Assembly: GCA_037130425.1 (NCBI GenBank) | Contig: JBAXTB010000001.1 | Coordinates: forward strand, 1 to 64,000 | From: M3007 sp037130425 | GTDB taxonomy: Bacteria; Bacteroidota; Bacteroidia; Chitinophagales; Saprospiraceae | Direction of reading: 5' to 3' | DNA: 64,000 nucleotides | Shown: positions 33,000 through 40,888 of the stretch, piece after piece | Layout: every line of letters starts with the position of its first letter | How positions within the stretch are numbered: the stretch's first letter is position 1 | Program-made: the position numbers and the translations under genes | Notes under the pieces: generated by a model | The model's input: only the letters and a program-made list of their open reading frames with translations | What the model was told of the DNA's origin: nothing | The model's database searches: none

Positions 33000-35861
33000 A
33001 TGAAATTCACTTTTACTTTTCTGTCATGCATTATTTGCATTCATTCCGTTTTGGGCCTGAACAGCGTGGTTGGTCAGTCAGCAACGTTGGCGGATTTTAC
33101 TTTGGAAGAACTTGGCGTTTTTCCCAAATATTTATTCGATATCGGCCCTGAACCAATCAGTTTTAAAGTCATTTACCCGGGAAATCAACCCGTCGCCTGC
33201 GAAGGTTGTGGAACCGAAAGTTTTATTCGAATATCCAGGACAAACGCCGATACGAGTCAAGCCTTAACCGTACTTGTAACGTGGAGCGGAACCGCCGTCG
33301 CCAATGTTGATTATCTTTTACCACCTTCCAGTTTTGTCATTCCGGCTGGAAAGTTTTTTATTGACAAGCCGATATTTGTCTTTTCTGACGGCATCGTGGA
33401 ACCGCTTGAAACTGTGGTGATTACATTAAACGACTCTTGCGCCTGCGTTACGGATACCTTGCGTATACAGGATTTGCCGGCATTGACGGTCGATCTTCAA
33501 AATGCAACGATCCATCCCGGTGAAACAACGACTTTGACGCCTTTAGTTGCCGGCGGCATTTCGCCTTACAGTTACCTCTGGAACAACGATAGCACCACTT
33601 TGTCGATCACCACTGGAATGACGGGCGTTTATTTTGTATCCGTAACGGATCAATGTGGGCAAACGGCAGAGGATGGCGCCACCGTAACCTATCCGGATAC
33701 CAGTTGCAGTTACGTAGACCCGATTTTTATCCCGGATGGCGCTTCTGCGGAATTGCCCTTGGTCATCCACGGCGCTACCAACCCGATCCTCGGCGCGAAC
33801 GGCCAGGGTTTATGCGGCGTGCGATTGAATTTTGACCATGAATACATCGGCGATCTTATCATTACCTTGACATCGCCAAGCGGGCAGTCGGTTATGTTGG
33901 TTGGTTCGCCGGGACTGTATGGACCTACTGATTATACGACTTGGGCAATTTCCTTTGTTCCGTGCAGTGTGCCCGCCGAGCCGGACCCCGGTTTTCCGGC
34001 GTATTGGAGCAGCAATCAACCCTGGGGTCTTTTTGGTAATTATACCGGTTCTTATTACCCCGCCGGCAGCTGTCTGGAGAGCTATTCAGGCCCGGTGAAC
34101 GGCACCTGGACGCTCAAGGTACAGGATGTTCAAGCGATTGACGTGGGCAATTTCTACAGTTATGAACTCCTTTTTTGCGATCCGACTGGTATCAACTGCA
34201 CCTTTTGCAGCACGAGCGCGCCGATTACACATATAAAACCGCCTAAAGTATTATGTATTGATGATCTGCCGTATACCTGGGATGAGTTGCCGCACACGGT
34301 TTTAACGGGATCGGGCACGTATGAACTGAGTTCTTCCGGATACACAACTGTAAACGGATGCGACAGCATTGTGAAACAAACCATTACGATACTTAATCCA
34401 TACACCTCCATTATCTCGGCTGCTACGCAACTCAATTGTTCGCGGGATTCCATCACGCTGTTTTCCGAGCCTTTCTTCGGAAGTCCGGGCGTAAGTGTGA
34501 AAACCTGGACCAACCTGAACACGGGCGAAACGACGGTTGCGGATACCTGCACCGTCAGAACCCCCGGCGCTTATGTACTGACCAACACCATCAGCTACGA
34601 TAGCACCAGTTGTTCGTATTCAGACACAATTACCATTACGTCACAGTCCACGCTGCTTGAAATGTTTGCCATCGGCGGCGATCAGGGTTGTGCGGGCAAT
34701 ATTGTTCTGTTGGATTATTACCCGGGCGATGCGTTCTGGACCTTTACCTGGACCGGCCCCAATGGATTTACCTCGAACAGTCCCAAGCCGTATACGGATA
34801 TTCCCGGCGATTACACCCTGATGGTCAGTAATGGTCAGGGTTGTTCGGCCAGTTCTGTTGCGACGGTCTCGCCAGGCGCTCCGCCCTCGAATGTTACGGC
34901 CCAGGGCGGCGTGCTGGGTTGCCAGACTGGTAGTGTACAAATATTCGGCAATTCATCCGATCCGAATGTTTATTACACCTGGAGCGGTCCGAATGGTTTT
35001 CTGTCCTACAATCAGAACCCGTTTGTGTCGGTTTCCGGTGTTTACAAAGTGACGGTGACATCGCCCAACGGTTGCACGAACATGGCTGAAGCGCTGGTAA
35101 CAGATCCCCCGCCGTCGCCATCTGTCGGTTTTGTTATGCCGATTGTGGTAAGTTGTGCGGAGCCAGCACAGTTGGTTTGTCTGACGAATGCGACAATGCC
35201 GTCATTCGAATGGTCTGGCCCGGAAAATTTCAGTTCCATTGAAGCGAAACCATTCGTGTATGTACCGGGTCTGTATGCCGTGACCGTTACCGACGGGGTC
35301 ACGCATTGCAAGGCGAACGCGACGCTCAGCGTGCAAGCAGACTCTGCCGCGCCGATTTTCCAAATCATACAAGTGGTACAACCGAGCAACGGACAAAACA
35401 ACGGCAGCATCAATATTTCCACCAGCGGCGCGCCGGGGCCTGTTACATATCTTTGGTATTACAACGGAAACACCTTCCCTTATGCTTTTACGGAGGATAT
35501 TGAAAACCTGGCGGCAGGCTTTTATAGTTGCATTGCCATGGCGGCCAACGGCTGCTCCAATGTTGAATATTTTACCTTGCAAAACACCATCGCTACCCAC
35601 GCGGCTTCTGTTATTTCGCCCTGGCGCATTCGTCCCAACCCAAGCCCCGGCCGTTTTGTGCTGTGTTGCAACAAGGACGCCGGCCCGATCCGCCAATTGC
35701 GCGTGTACGAAAGCGGCGGCCGTTTGATCCGGGAGCAGACGCCGGGTAAAGTGCAGGATGAATATTTGATTGATTTGGCGGATGAGGCAGAAGGGGTTTA
35801 CTTTTTGGAAGTTAGGGGGGAAGAAGGAAGTGTGTGGATGAAATTGGTGGTGGCGCGGTAG
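33000..35861 (+). CDS. T9SS-exported multidomain protein with Calx-beta-like and P-domain regions
   Basis: 953 residues. A signal peptide (to about LNSVVGQ) is followed by a Calx-beta-like domain (VLVTWSGTAVANVDYLLPP, SDGIVEPLETVVITLND), a PKD-type unit with SYLWNNDSTTLSI, and a proprotein-convertase P-domain at about 250-400 (FDHEYIGDLIITLTSP to GTWTLKVQDV). Several Ig-like units of the FTWTGPNGFTSN type come next. The C-terminus is a type A sorting domain (RIRPNPSPGRFVLCCN, AEGVYFLEVRGEEG). There is no protease domain although a P-domain is present, so the role may be binding and not cleavage. It has its own transcription unit and is followed by a long palindromic repeat. Confidence 0.88.
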   Translation: MKFTFTFLSCIICIHSVLGLNSVVGQSATLADFTLEELGVFPKYLFDIGPEPISFKVIYPGNQPVACEGCGTESFIRISRTNADTSQALTVLVTWSGTAVANVDYLLPPSSFVIPAGKFFIDKPIFVFSDGIVEPLETVVITLNDSCACVTDTLRIQDLPALTVDLQNATIHPGETTTLTPLVAGGISPYSYLWNNDSTTLSITTGMTGVYFVSVTDQCGQTAEDGATVTYPDTSCSYVDPIFIPDGASAELPLVIHGATNPILGANGQGLCGVRLNFDHEYIGDLIITLTSPSGQSVMLVGSPGLYGPTDYTTWAISFVPCSVPAEPDPGFPAYWSSNQPWGLFGNYTGSYYPAGSCLESYSGPVNGTWTLKVQDVQAIDVGNFYSYELLFCDPTGINCTFCSTSAPITHIKPPKVLCIDDLPYTWDELPHTVLTGSGTYELSSSGYTTVNGCDSIVKQTITILNPYTSIISAATQLNCSRDSITLFSEPFFGSPGVSVKTWTNLNTGETTVADTCTVRTPGAYVLTNTISYDSTSCSYSDTITITSQSTLLEMFAIGGDQGCAGNIVLLDYYPGDAFWTFTWTGPNGFTSNSPKPYTDIPGDYTLMVSNGQGCSASSVATVSPGAPPSNVTAQGGVLGCQTGSVQIFGNSSDPNVYYTWSGPNGFLSYNQNPFVSVSGVYKVTVTSPNGCTNMAEALVTDPPPSPSVGFVMPIVVSCAEPAQLVCLTNATMPSFEWSGPENFSSIEAKPFVYVPGLYAVTVTDGVTHCKANATLSVQADSAAPIFQIIQVVQPSNGQNNGSINISTSGAPGPVTYLWYYNGNTFPYAFTEDIENLAAGFYSCIAMAANGCSNVEYFTLQNTIATHAASVISPWRIRPNPSPGRFVLCCNKDAGPIRQLRVYESGGRLIREQTPGKVQDEYLIDLADEAEGVYFLEVRGEEGSVWMKLVVAR

Positions 35862-35873
35862 GGGTGGGAATAA

Positions 35874-35999
35874 CGAATATCGAACAAGGGGAATATCGAA
35901 TATCGAATGGGGGCGTTGCGGCTGGGTATTTTGGGAGGCTGGGCGCAGCGCCCCCCGTTCGATATTCGGTGTTCGATATTCATCTGTTCGATATTTTAT
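35874..35999. repeat. Long near-perfect palindromic intergenic element (ttcgatattc class)
   Basis: Left arm 35897-35920 and right arm 35944-35968 pair along about 24 bp (CGAATATCGAA outer part, GC-rich GGGGGCG/CGCCCCC inner part) with only a few mismatches. Extra copies of GAATATCGAAC or GTTCGATATTC flank each side. It lies between the end of the secreted protein gene and the restriction-modification gene. Confidence 0.85.
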
Positions 36000-36060
36000 G
36001 ATGGGTTGAAGATTGTTAATAGCGGCACGAATTAAATGATTCCAAATAATGGGTTTATTA

Positions 36061-36068
36061 TACATTTG
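36061..36068 (+). promoter_or_regulatory. -7 promoter element (TACATTTG) of the restriction-modification gene
   Basis: Full TAnnTTTG match 33 bp upstream of the ATG at 36101. No clear -33 TTG at the normal spacing. Confidence 0.5.
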
Positions 36069-36100
36069 CCCATACGCAAGTATTAACAAACTGTACTGAT

Positions 36101-38854
36101 ATGCCCCTAAGTTGGAATGAAATAAAATCCCGCGCCCTTGCTTTCTCGAAAGAATGGGAAAACGAAAGCAGCGAGCACGCTGAATCTAAGCCATTTTGGG
36201 AAAAGTTTTTTAAGGTCTTCGCAATTGAGCGAAAGAGTATTGCCCGATACGAGGCTTCAGTAAAAAAATTAGGCAACAAACAAGGCTATATTGACCTGTT
36301 TTGGCCGGGAAACTTAATTATCGAGCATAAATCAAAAGGAAAGGATCTTGATAAAGCCTTTCATCAAGCCATAGACTATTTTTCAGGGCTAAAGGAATAT
36401 GAGATACCTAAATTTATTCTTGTATCCGATTTCCAACGGTTTCGACTGTACGACTTAGAAGCTTCTACACAGCACGATTTCCCGCTGAATGAATTGGCCG
36501 CCAACGTGCATTTATTCGGGTTTATAGCCGGGTATCAAAAACGGGTGTACAAAGACGAAGACCCCGTAAATATTGAAGCAGCCGAACGCATGGGACGGCT
36601 ACACGACCGCTTAGAGGAAGCGGGCTACACCGGTCACGCGCTGGAAGTGTATTTGGTGCGGATGCTCTTTTGTTTATTTTCCGAAGACACCGGCATATTT
36701 GAGCGCACACAGTTTCAGGACTTAATAGATACCCATACCAAAGAAGACGGCAGCGACTTAGCCTTGCAATTAGCCCAACTGTTTCAGGTGTTGAACACAC
36801 CGCCCGACAAGCGCCTGAAAGTCCTGGATGAAACCTTGGCAGCCTTCCCGTATGTGAACGGGAAACTATTTGAGGAAAACTTGCCCTTAGCCGCCTTTGA
36901 TAGCAAGATGCGGGAAATGTTGCTGAATTGTTGTGCCTTGGATTGGAGCCAAATTTCACCCGCCATTTTCGGTTCCATGTTTCAGGCTGTTATGAACCCG
37001 AAAGAGCGCCGCAATTTGGGGGCGCACTACACGTCGGAAAAGAATATTCAGAAAGTAATAAAGCCGCTGTTTCTGGATGAACTGTACACCGAATTTGAAA
37101 AGGCCAAAGGCAACCGAAACCGCCTGAACGAACTACATCGCAAAATTGCCGCCTTGCATTTCCTTGACCCCGCGTGCGGATGCGGTAACTTCCTGATTAT
37201 TTCATACCGGGAATTGCGCAACCTGGAATTGTTGATTTTGCGCGAACTAAACAAAACCGGGCAAATGTTCCTTGATGTTAAGGAAATTATCCGGGTAGAT
37301 GTTGACCAATTTGCCGGAATTGAATACGATGAATTTCCGGCACGGGTAGCCGAAGTGGCTATGTGGTTGATGGACCACCAAATGAACATGAAAGTGTCAG
37401 ATGAGTTTGGGCAATATTTTGTGCGTTTGCCGCTGAACAAGGCCGCTAAAATCGTGCATGGTAACGCGTTGCGGGTAGATTGGGCCGAAGTCGTGCCGAA
37501 AGAGCAGTTGAGTTATATTTTGGGAAATCCGCCGTTTATTGGGGCCAAAATGATGAATGAAACCCAAAGGGCTGATATAATTGCTATCACCCCAAATTTG
37601 GACGGGGTTGGGCTACTTGATTATGTTTCAGCGTGGTATTTGAAGGCAGCACAATTTATCCGTGATACTCTTATTCAGGTTGCCTTTGTGTCCACCAATT
37701 CCATAACCCAAGGTGAACAAGTAGGTGTACTTTGGGGTAATATGCTTTCTAAGGGTGTTAAAATCAATTTCGCCCACCGTACATTCAAATGGAACAACGA
37801 AGCAAGAGGAGTGGCCGCCGTCCATTGTGTAATTGTTGGTTTTGCAAGTTTTGATGCAAAGCAAAAACTCATTTTCGATTACCAAGATGCGAAAGGAGAG
37901 CCAAGTCAAATCAGCGCACAAAATATAAATCCTTATTTGGTAGATGCCGCGACAGTCGTTTTAGTACGACGTTCAAAACCACTTGGTAACGTGCCTGAAA
38001 TTGGAATTGGAAATAAACCGATTGACGGCGGCCATTATTTATTTACCACAGAGGGAAAGGTGAATTTTTTGGAAAAAGAGCCTCAATCTGCACGTTACTT
38101 CAGACGTTGGATTGGTTCGGATGAGTTTATTAATGGTTGGGAACGTTGGTGCCTTTGGTTAGGAGAATGTCCACCAGATGTTCTGCGCAAGATGCCCGAA
38201 GCTATGAAACGAGTGCAAGCAGTTCGCGAATTTAGACTTGCCAGCAAAAGCGCACCGACCCAAAAACTTGCCGAAACCCCAACACGGTTTCATGTCGAAA
38301 ATATGCCTGATACTAATTTCTTGATAATTCCAGAGGTATCTTCAGAAAGGCGAGCTTACATACCAATTGGGTTTGTTTCGCCTGAAACGTTGGCAAGTAA
38401 CCTGGTAAAAATTATACCCAAAGCCTCTCTTTATTTATTCGGGGTATTAACATCTTTAATGCACATGTCATGGGTGCGTAGTGTGTGCGGGCGATTGGAA
38501 AGCCGTTACCGCTACTCAAAAGACATAGTTTACAATAATTTCCCTTTCCCTATCAACCCAACCGACGCGCAAAAGCAAAAGGTCGAAGCTGCCGCGCAAG
38601 CGGTACTCGATACACGCGCCAAATATCCGAATAGCAGCCTTGCCGATCTGTACGACCCTTTAACCATGCCGCCCGACCTGATTAAAGCGCACCAAGCCTT
38701 AGACAAAGCGGTTGATCTGTGTTACCGCTCGCAGGCGTTTACAAGCGAGTTGAACCGGATAGAATTTTTGTTTGGGTTGTATGAGCAGTACACCGCGCCG
38801 ATGTTTAAAGATGAAGTCAAGAAGAACAAGCCCCTTAAAAAAGCCAAAGATTAA
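36101..38854 (+). CDS. MmeI-like (Type IIL) fused restriction endonuclease-methyltransferase
   Basis: 917 residues carrying nuclease and adenine methyltransferase in one chain. The N-terminus has a PD-(D/E)XK-type site: Asp65 in YIDLFWPG and Glu75-x-Lys77 in IIEHKSKG. A helical connector follows (NPKERRNLGAHYTSEKNI). The methyltransferase has SAM motif I DPACGCGNFL (about residues 352-361, with Cys where Ser is usual) and catalytic motif IV GNPPF (about 474), an N6-adenine type. The last third, with GGHYLFTTEGK and RWIGSDEFINGWERW, resembles the MmeI target-recognition domain. MmeI-like enzymes cut a fixed distance from an asymmetric site and protect one strand by methylation. Length is typical (about 900-950). 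No separate specificity subunit is seen. It precedes the toxin-like operon, forming a defence island. Confidence 0.9.
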   Translation: MPLSWNEIKSRALAFSKEWENESSEHAESKPFWEKFFKVFAIERKSIARYEASVKKLGNKQGYIDLFWPGNLIIEHKSKGKDLDKAFHQAIDYFSGLKEYEIPKFILVSDFQRFRLYDLEASTQHDFPLNELAANVHLFGFIAGYQKRVYKDEDPVNIEAAERMGRLHDRLEEAGYTGHALEVYLVRMLFCLFSEDTGIFERTQFQDLIDTHTKEDGSDLALQLAQLFQVLNTPPDKRLKVLDETLAAFPYVNGKLFEENLPLAAFDSKMREMLLNCCALDWSQISPAIFGSMFQAVMNPKERRNLGAHYTSEKNIQKVIKPLFLDELYTEFEKAKGNRNRLNELHRKIAALHFLDPACGCGNFLIISYRELRNLELLILRELNKTGQMFLDVKEIIRVDVDQFAGIEYDEFPARVAEVAMWLMDHQMNMKVSDEFGQYFVRLPLNKAAKIVHGNALRVDWAEVVPKEQLSYILGNPPFIGAKMMNETQRADIIAITPNLDGVGLLDYVSAWYLKAAQFIRDTLIQVAFVSTNSITQGEQVGVLWGNMLSKGVKINFAHRTFKWNNEARGVAAVHCVIVGFASFDAKQKLIFDYQDAKGEPSQISAQNINPYLVDAATVVLVRRSKPLGNVPEIGIGNKPIDGGHYLFTTEGKVNFLEKEPQSARYFRRWIGSDEFINGWERWCLWLGECPPDVLRKMPEAMKRVQAVREFRLASKSAPTQKLAETPTRFHVENMPDTNFLIIPEVSSERRAYIPIGFVSPETLASNLVKIIPKASLYLFGVLTSLMHMSWVRSVCGRLESRYRYSKDIVYNNFPFPINPTDAQKQKVEAAAQAVLDTRAKYPNSSLADLYDPLTMPPDLIKAHQALDKAVDLCYRSQAFTSELNRIEFLFGLYEQYTAPMFKDEVKKNKPLKKAKD

Positions 38855-38920
38855 CAAGGCTAAGCCTTTATCTTTCACCATATTAAGATAAAAAATATTA
38901 ATTCGATTTAAAAACACCGT

Positions 38921-38928
38921 TATATTTG
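38921..38928 (+). promoter_or_regulatory. -7 promoter element (TATATTTG) very close to the toxin-like gene start
   Basis: Full TAnnTTTG match ending only 9 bp before the ATG at 38938. With the usual distance from -7 element to start site, transcription would begin within a few bases of the ATG, so the mRNA may be leaderless or nearly so. No -33 TTG at the usual spacing. Confidence 0.5.
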
Positions 38929-38937
38929 TGACCCCTT

Positions 38938-39510
38938 ATGGAGCATGATGTCAAAATAGTACACTTTATTGGCTGGCATGGCGCTGATGAAAATGATTTG
39001 GATAGCATCCAAAAAAATAATTTTCGGGAAAGCACGGGCGACCACCATTGGATTGGTGATGGTGTTTACTTTTTCACTGAAAGGATTGGTGATCCGATTG
39101 CCCACGCAGAAAATTGGGCTAAAAGTGAAGCTTATAAAAAGAAATACCGCCGTTTTGTTGTGATAAAGGCGTCTATCTCGGTCAATGATGATGCCATTTT
39201 AGATTTAAATGACACTGTTGGGCTTGAACTATTCAATCAACATAGGAGTTATGTGCTTAGCGCTTTAAGCAGTAAGGGTAAATCTTTTCGCACTGTTGAT
39301 GTGAAATATTCTGACAGTAAAGTGATAGAGCATTTGAAACAAAGAGCCGGTATTGAGGTTGTAATACGTGATTTCTACGTTCAATTTGGAGAAGATCGTA
39401 AAAAAAATATATCGTCACGAGTTCCTAATTGTACGTTTCTTTGTGTTTCTAATCCTGATGAAAACATTGACCCTGATACAATAAAGGTTGCTCGCAGGGG
39501 AAATACTTGA
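38938..39510 (+). CDS. ADP-ribosyltransferase-fold toxin-like protein (CmdT-like)
   Basis: 190 residues. The N-terminal half has the layout of a PARP-like/ART NAD-binding fold: His14-Gly15 in FIGWHGAD, the SIQKNNF helix, the WIGDGVYFFTE segment with Tyr44, then a helix AHAENWAKSEAYKK and the strand FVVIKASI. Near the C-terminus VPNCTFLCVSNP resembles the last strand of such domains, but I cannot fix the third catalytic residue. It heads a tight three-gene set ending in a SecB-like chaperone. That context matches toxin-antitoxin-chaperone systems, in particular CmdTAC, an E. coli anti-phage system whose toxin CmdT ADP-ribosylates mRNA. The toxin role here is inferred from fold and neighbours. 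Its base composition is more AT-rich than genes to the left. Confidence 0.7.
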   Translation: MEHDVKIVHFIGWHGADENDLDSIQKNNFRESTGDHHWIGDGVYFFTERIGDPIAHAENWAKSEAYKKKYRRFVVIKASISVNDDAILDLNDTVGLELFNQHRSYVLSALSSKGKSFRTVDVKYSDSKVIEHLKQRAGIEVVIRDFYVQFGEDRKKNISSRVPNCTFLCVSNPDENIDPDTIKVARRGNT

Positions 39511-39529
39511 AAGCCAAAATACATCAACA

Positions 39530-39844
39530 ATGAACGCTGACGCTATCAAAAAACGATTAGAAGAATACTACCGAACGGCTACACCTGAAAAAATGATTGC
39601 TGAATTCGAGGCAATGGGTGTAGAGTTTGTGGATATTCAGGAGCCTTTTGAGGTCAAATATGATTTCGAATCTACGGCTAACGTTATGTTTAATAACGAG
39701 TCGCGCTCTTGGTTTGATAACTTATCCATTAAGCAAACAGAAGAAGCTTATTCGATGACTACACAGACAAAAGTTGCAGGTCACACCAATCAATCTTCAG
39801 GTCAACAGGTCCAAGAAGATTTTCAATGCGCAATGGCCGCCTAA
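39530..39844 (+). CDS. Small partner protein, candidate antitoxin (CmdA-like)
   Basis: 104 residues, mainly hydrophilic, rich in Glu, Gln, Ser and Thr. It starts with a helix (MNADAIKKRLEEYYRTATPEKMIAEF) and ends in a Gln/Ser-rich flexible tail (residues about 80-104). No known domain is recognised. The ATG at 39530 lies 19 bp after the toxin-like stop. The frame is open back to 39488, but that earlier start would overlap the toxin gene. In toxin-antitoxin-chaperone systems the middle gene is an unstable antitoxin whose C-terminal tail binds the SecB-like chaperone. The position, size and disordered tail fit this, but the assignment rests on context. Confidence 0.7.
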   Translation: MNADAIKKRLEEYYRTATPEKMIAEFEAMGVEFVDIQEPFEVKYDFESTANVMFNNESRSWFDNLSIKQTEEAYSMTTQTKVAGHTNQSSGQQVQEDFQCAMAA

Positions 39845-39849
39845 CCTAT

Positions 39850-40266
39850 ATGCAATTTAAATTAGCACACACAGAAGTCCTTTACCTCCAATTTGAAAAA
39901 ATAAATCATAGTGAGGTAGAGGCCGATAAGGGAGGCGGTTTGGATGATCCATACAAACTGAAGTTAAGTGTTTTCCCTGACTCGAAGCATCCTGATATGT
40001 TTGGAGTGCTTTTTGATATAGAACTGACACACCAGGATAGTTTTAAGATTAAATTGCACTATTTAGCATGGTTTGATGGTCCTAAGCCATTCCTCCAAGA
40101 AGATATTGAATCTCCTTTTGCGCTAATTAATGCCCCTGCTATTGCCTTTCCATACTTACGCAGCTTTATATCGCTGCTTACCCTTAATGCTGGCTGCCCA
40201 CCTGCATTTCTTCCCCCTATTAATTTTTTAAAAATGTATGAAGAGGCTAAAAGTGAAAAGCAATAG
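39850..40266 (+). CDS. SecB-like chaperone (CmdC-like)
   Basis: 138 residues from the ATG at 39850; an upstream ATG at 39826 in the same frame would overlap the previous gene by 19 bp. SecB features are visible: an N-terminal strand FKLAHTEVLYLQFE, the strand pair around YKLKLSVF and FGVLFDIELTH, and especially the C-terminal block IAFPYLRSFISLL followed by PPAFLPPINFLKMYEEA, which parallels the SecB FPYAR and LAPVNF motifs. SecB holds unfolded proteins as a tetramer of dimers. In this operon it more probably stabilises the candidate antitoxin. The spacing to the preceding stop is 5 bp, so the genes are coupled. A strong terminator follows at 40319-40367. Confidence 0.75.
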   Translation: MQFKLAHTEVLYLQFEKINHSEVEADKGGGLDDPYKLKLSVFPDSKHPDMFGVLFDIELTHQDSFKIKLHYLAWFDGPKPFLQEDIESPFALINAPAIAFPYLRSFISLLTLNAGCPPAFLPPINFLKMYEEAKSEKQ

Positions 40267-40318
40267 CCAAATGCTTGGGTAGAAGCTTTATAAATAATGG
40301 CATACCCCACCTTGACGA

Positions 40319-40367
40319 AAAACAAAAGGCTAAATGTCTGATTTGAGGACGTTTAGCCTTTTGTTTT
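40319..40367. terminator. Terminator of the toxin-antitoxin-chaperone operon
   Basis: Long hairpin with arms AAAACAAAAGGCTAAA and TTTAGCCTTTTGTTTT, extended by GTC/GAC around a TGATTTGAG loop. The arms themselves supply an A run on the left and a T run on the right, so it can act in both directions. It lies about 50 bp past the SecB-like stop. Confidence 0.85.
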
Positions 40368-40545
40368 AGAAAATCCCCGACCTATTAAATGTGTATGTGT
40401 TTCCAAGGTGTACTCAAAGGCAGTGCAGGGCATTCACATTTTGCAGGAAACCAAAGCAGAACTTAAAAATCTTGAAAGGCAATTTAGGCCACCTCAAAGC
40501 CTGTCCGCCTGGGAACTATACCCAAATCTGTACCTAAAAACAAAA

Positions 40546-40581
40546 AAGGCCAACATTCTGTCCTCCAGAATTTTGACCTTT
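40546..40581 (-). terminator. Terminator of tRNA-Asp
   Basis: Hairpin with arms AAAGGTCAAAATTCTG and CAGAATGTTGGCCTTT on the minus strand, with a T run after it (plus A run at 40544-40549). It begins about 10 bp past the tRNA 3' end, in the direction of tRNA transcription. Confidence 0.8.
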
Positions 40582-40590
40582 AATTTTTTG

Positions 40591-40664
40591 CGGACTGGAC
40601 GGGACTCGAACCCGCGACCTCCGCCGTGACAGGGCGGCATTCTAACCAGCTGAACTACCGATCC
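40591..40664 (-). tRNA. tRNA-Asp (anticodon GTC)
   Basis: A 74-nt cloverleaf on the minus strand: acceptor GGATCGG, D arm GTTC/GAAT, anticodon stem CCGCC/GGCGG with loop CTGTCAC (anticodon GTC), and T arm GCGGG/CCCGT with TTCGAGT loop. CCA is not encoded. The acceptor stem has a C5-A68 mismatch (3' strand CCAGTCC) where bacterial tRNA-Asp normally has a C-G pair. The gene lies at the boundary between the defence island and the AT-richer right part. I found no second copy of its 3' end that would mark an integration site. Confidence 0.95.
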
Positions 40665-40861
40665 ATTGGTAATCTTTGTTCAGGGATGGCAAAAGTATCT
40701 ATTTTTTTATTCACTCCAACTTCTTAAGCTAAAAAAAAGTTTACTTAACCCTTTCTGCTTCATAAACAGATAGATTCATTTTTCCAGTGTTCTAAACAAT
40801 CACCGTTGATAAATAAGAAACGAATCCCAAAATCTCTAAAAACAAAAGCCTAAATGAAGTT

Positions 40862-40869
40862 TACCTTTG
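40862..40869 (+). promoter_or_regulatory. -7 promoter element (TACCTTTG) of the thyA operon
   Basis: Full TAnnTTTG match 19 bp upstream of the thyA ATG at 40889. Confidence 0.5.
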
Positions 40870-40888
40870 CTCTGCCAAACATAATTCT

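Noticed and set aside
35202..36089. 295-residue minus-strand frame crossing the palindromic repeat
   Set aside because: Half is antisense to the T9SS protein gene and half reads through repeat DNA; no domain.
36101..38854. BREX PglX or Type I HsdM identity for the methyltransferase
   Set aside because: No brxC, pglZ, hsdS or hsdR neighbours; the protein has its own N-terminal PD-ExK site and an MmeI-like recognition domain.
39488..39529. Earlier start for the antitoxin-like gene
   Set aside because: It would overlap the toxin-like gene, and the ATG at 39530 begins a clear helix at a typical operon spacing.
40408..40629. Open frame of 73 residues ending in RTGRDSNPRPPP
   Set aside because: The end is the translated antisense of tRNA-Asp, a well-known false ORF, and the rest covers a terminator.
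36000..40664. Integrative element using tRNA-Asp as attachment site
   Set aside because: No integrase and no second copy of the tRNA 3' end were found in the window.
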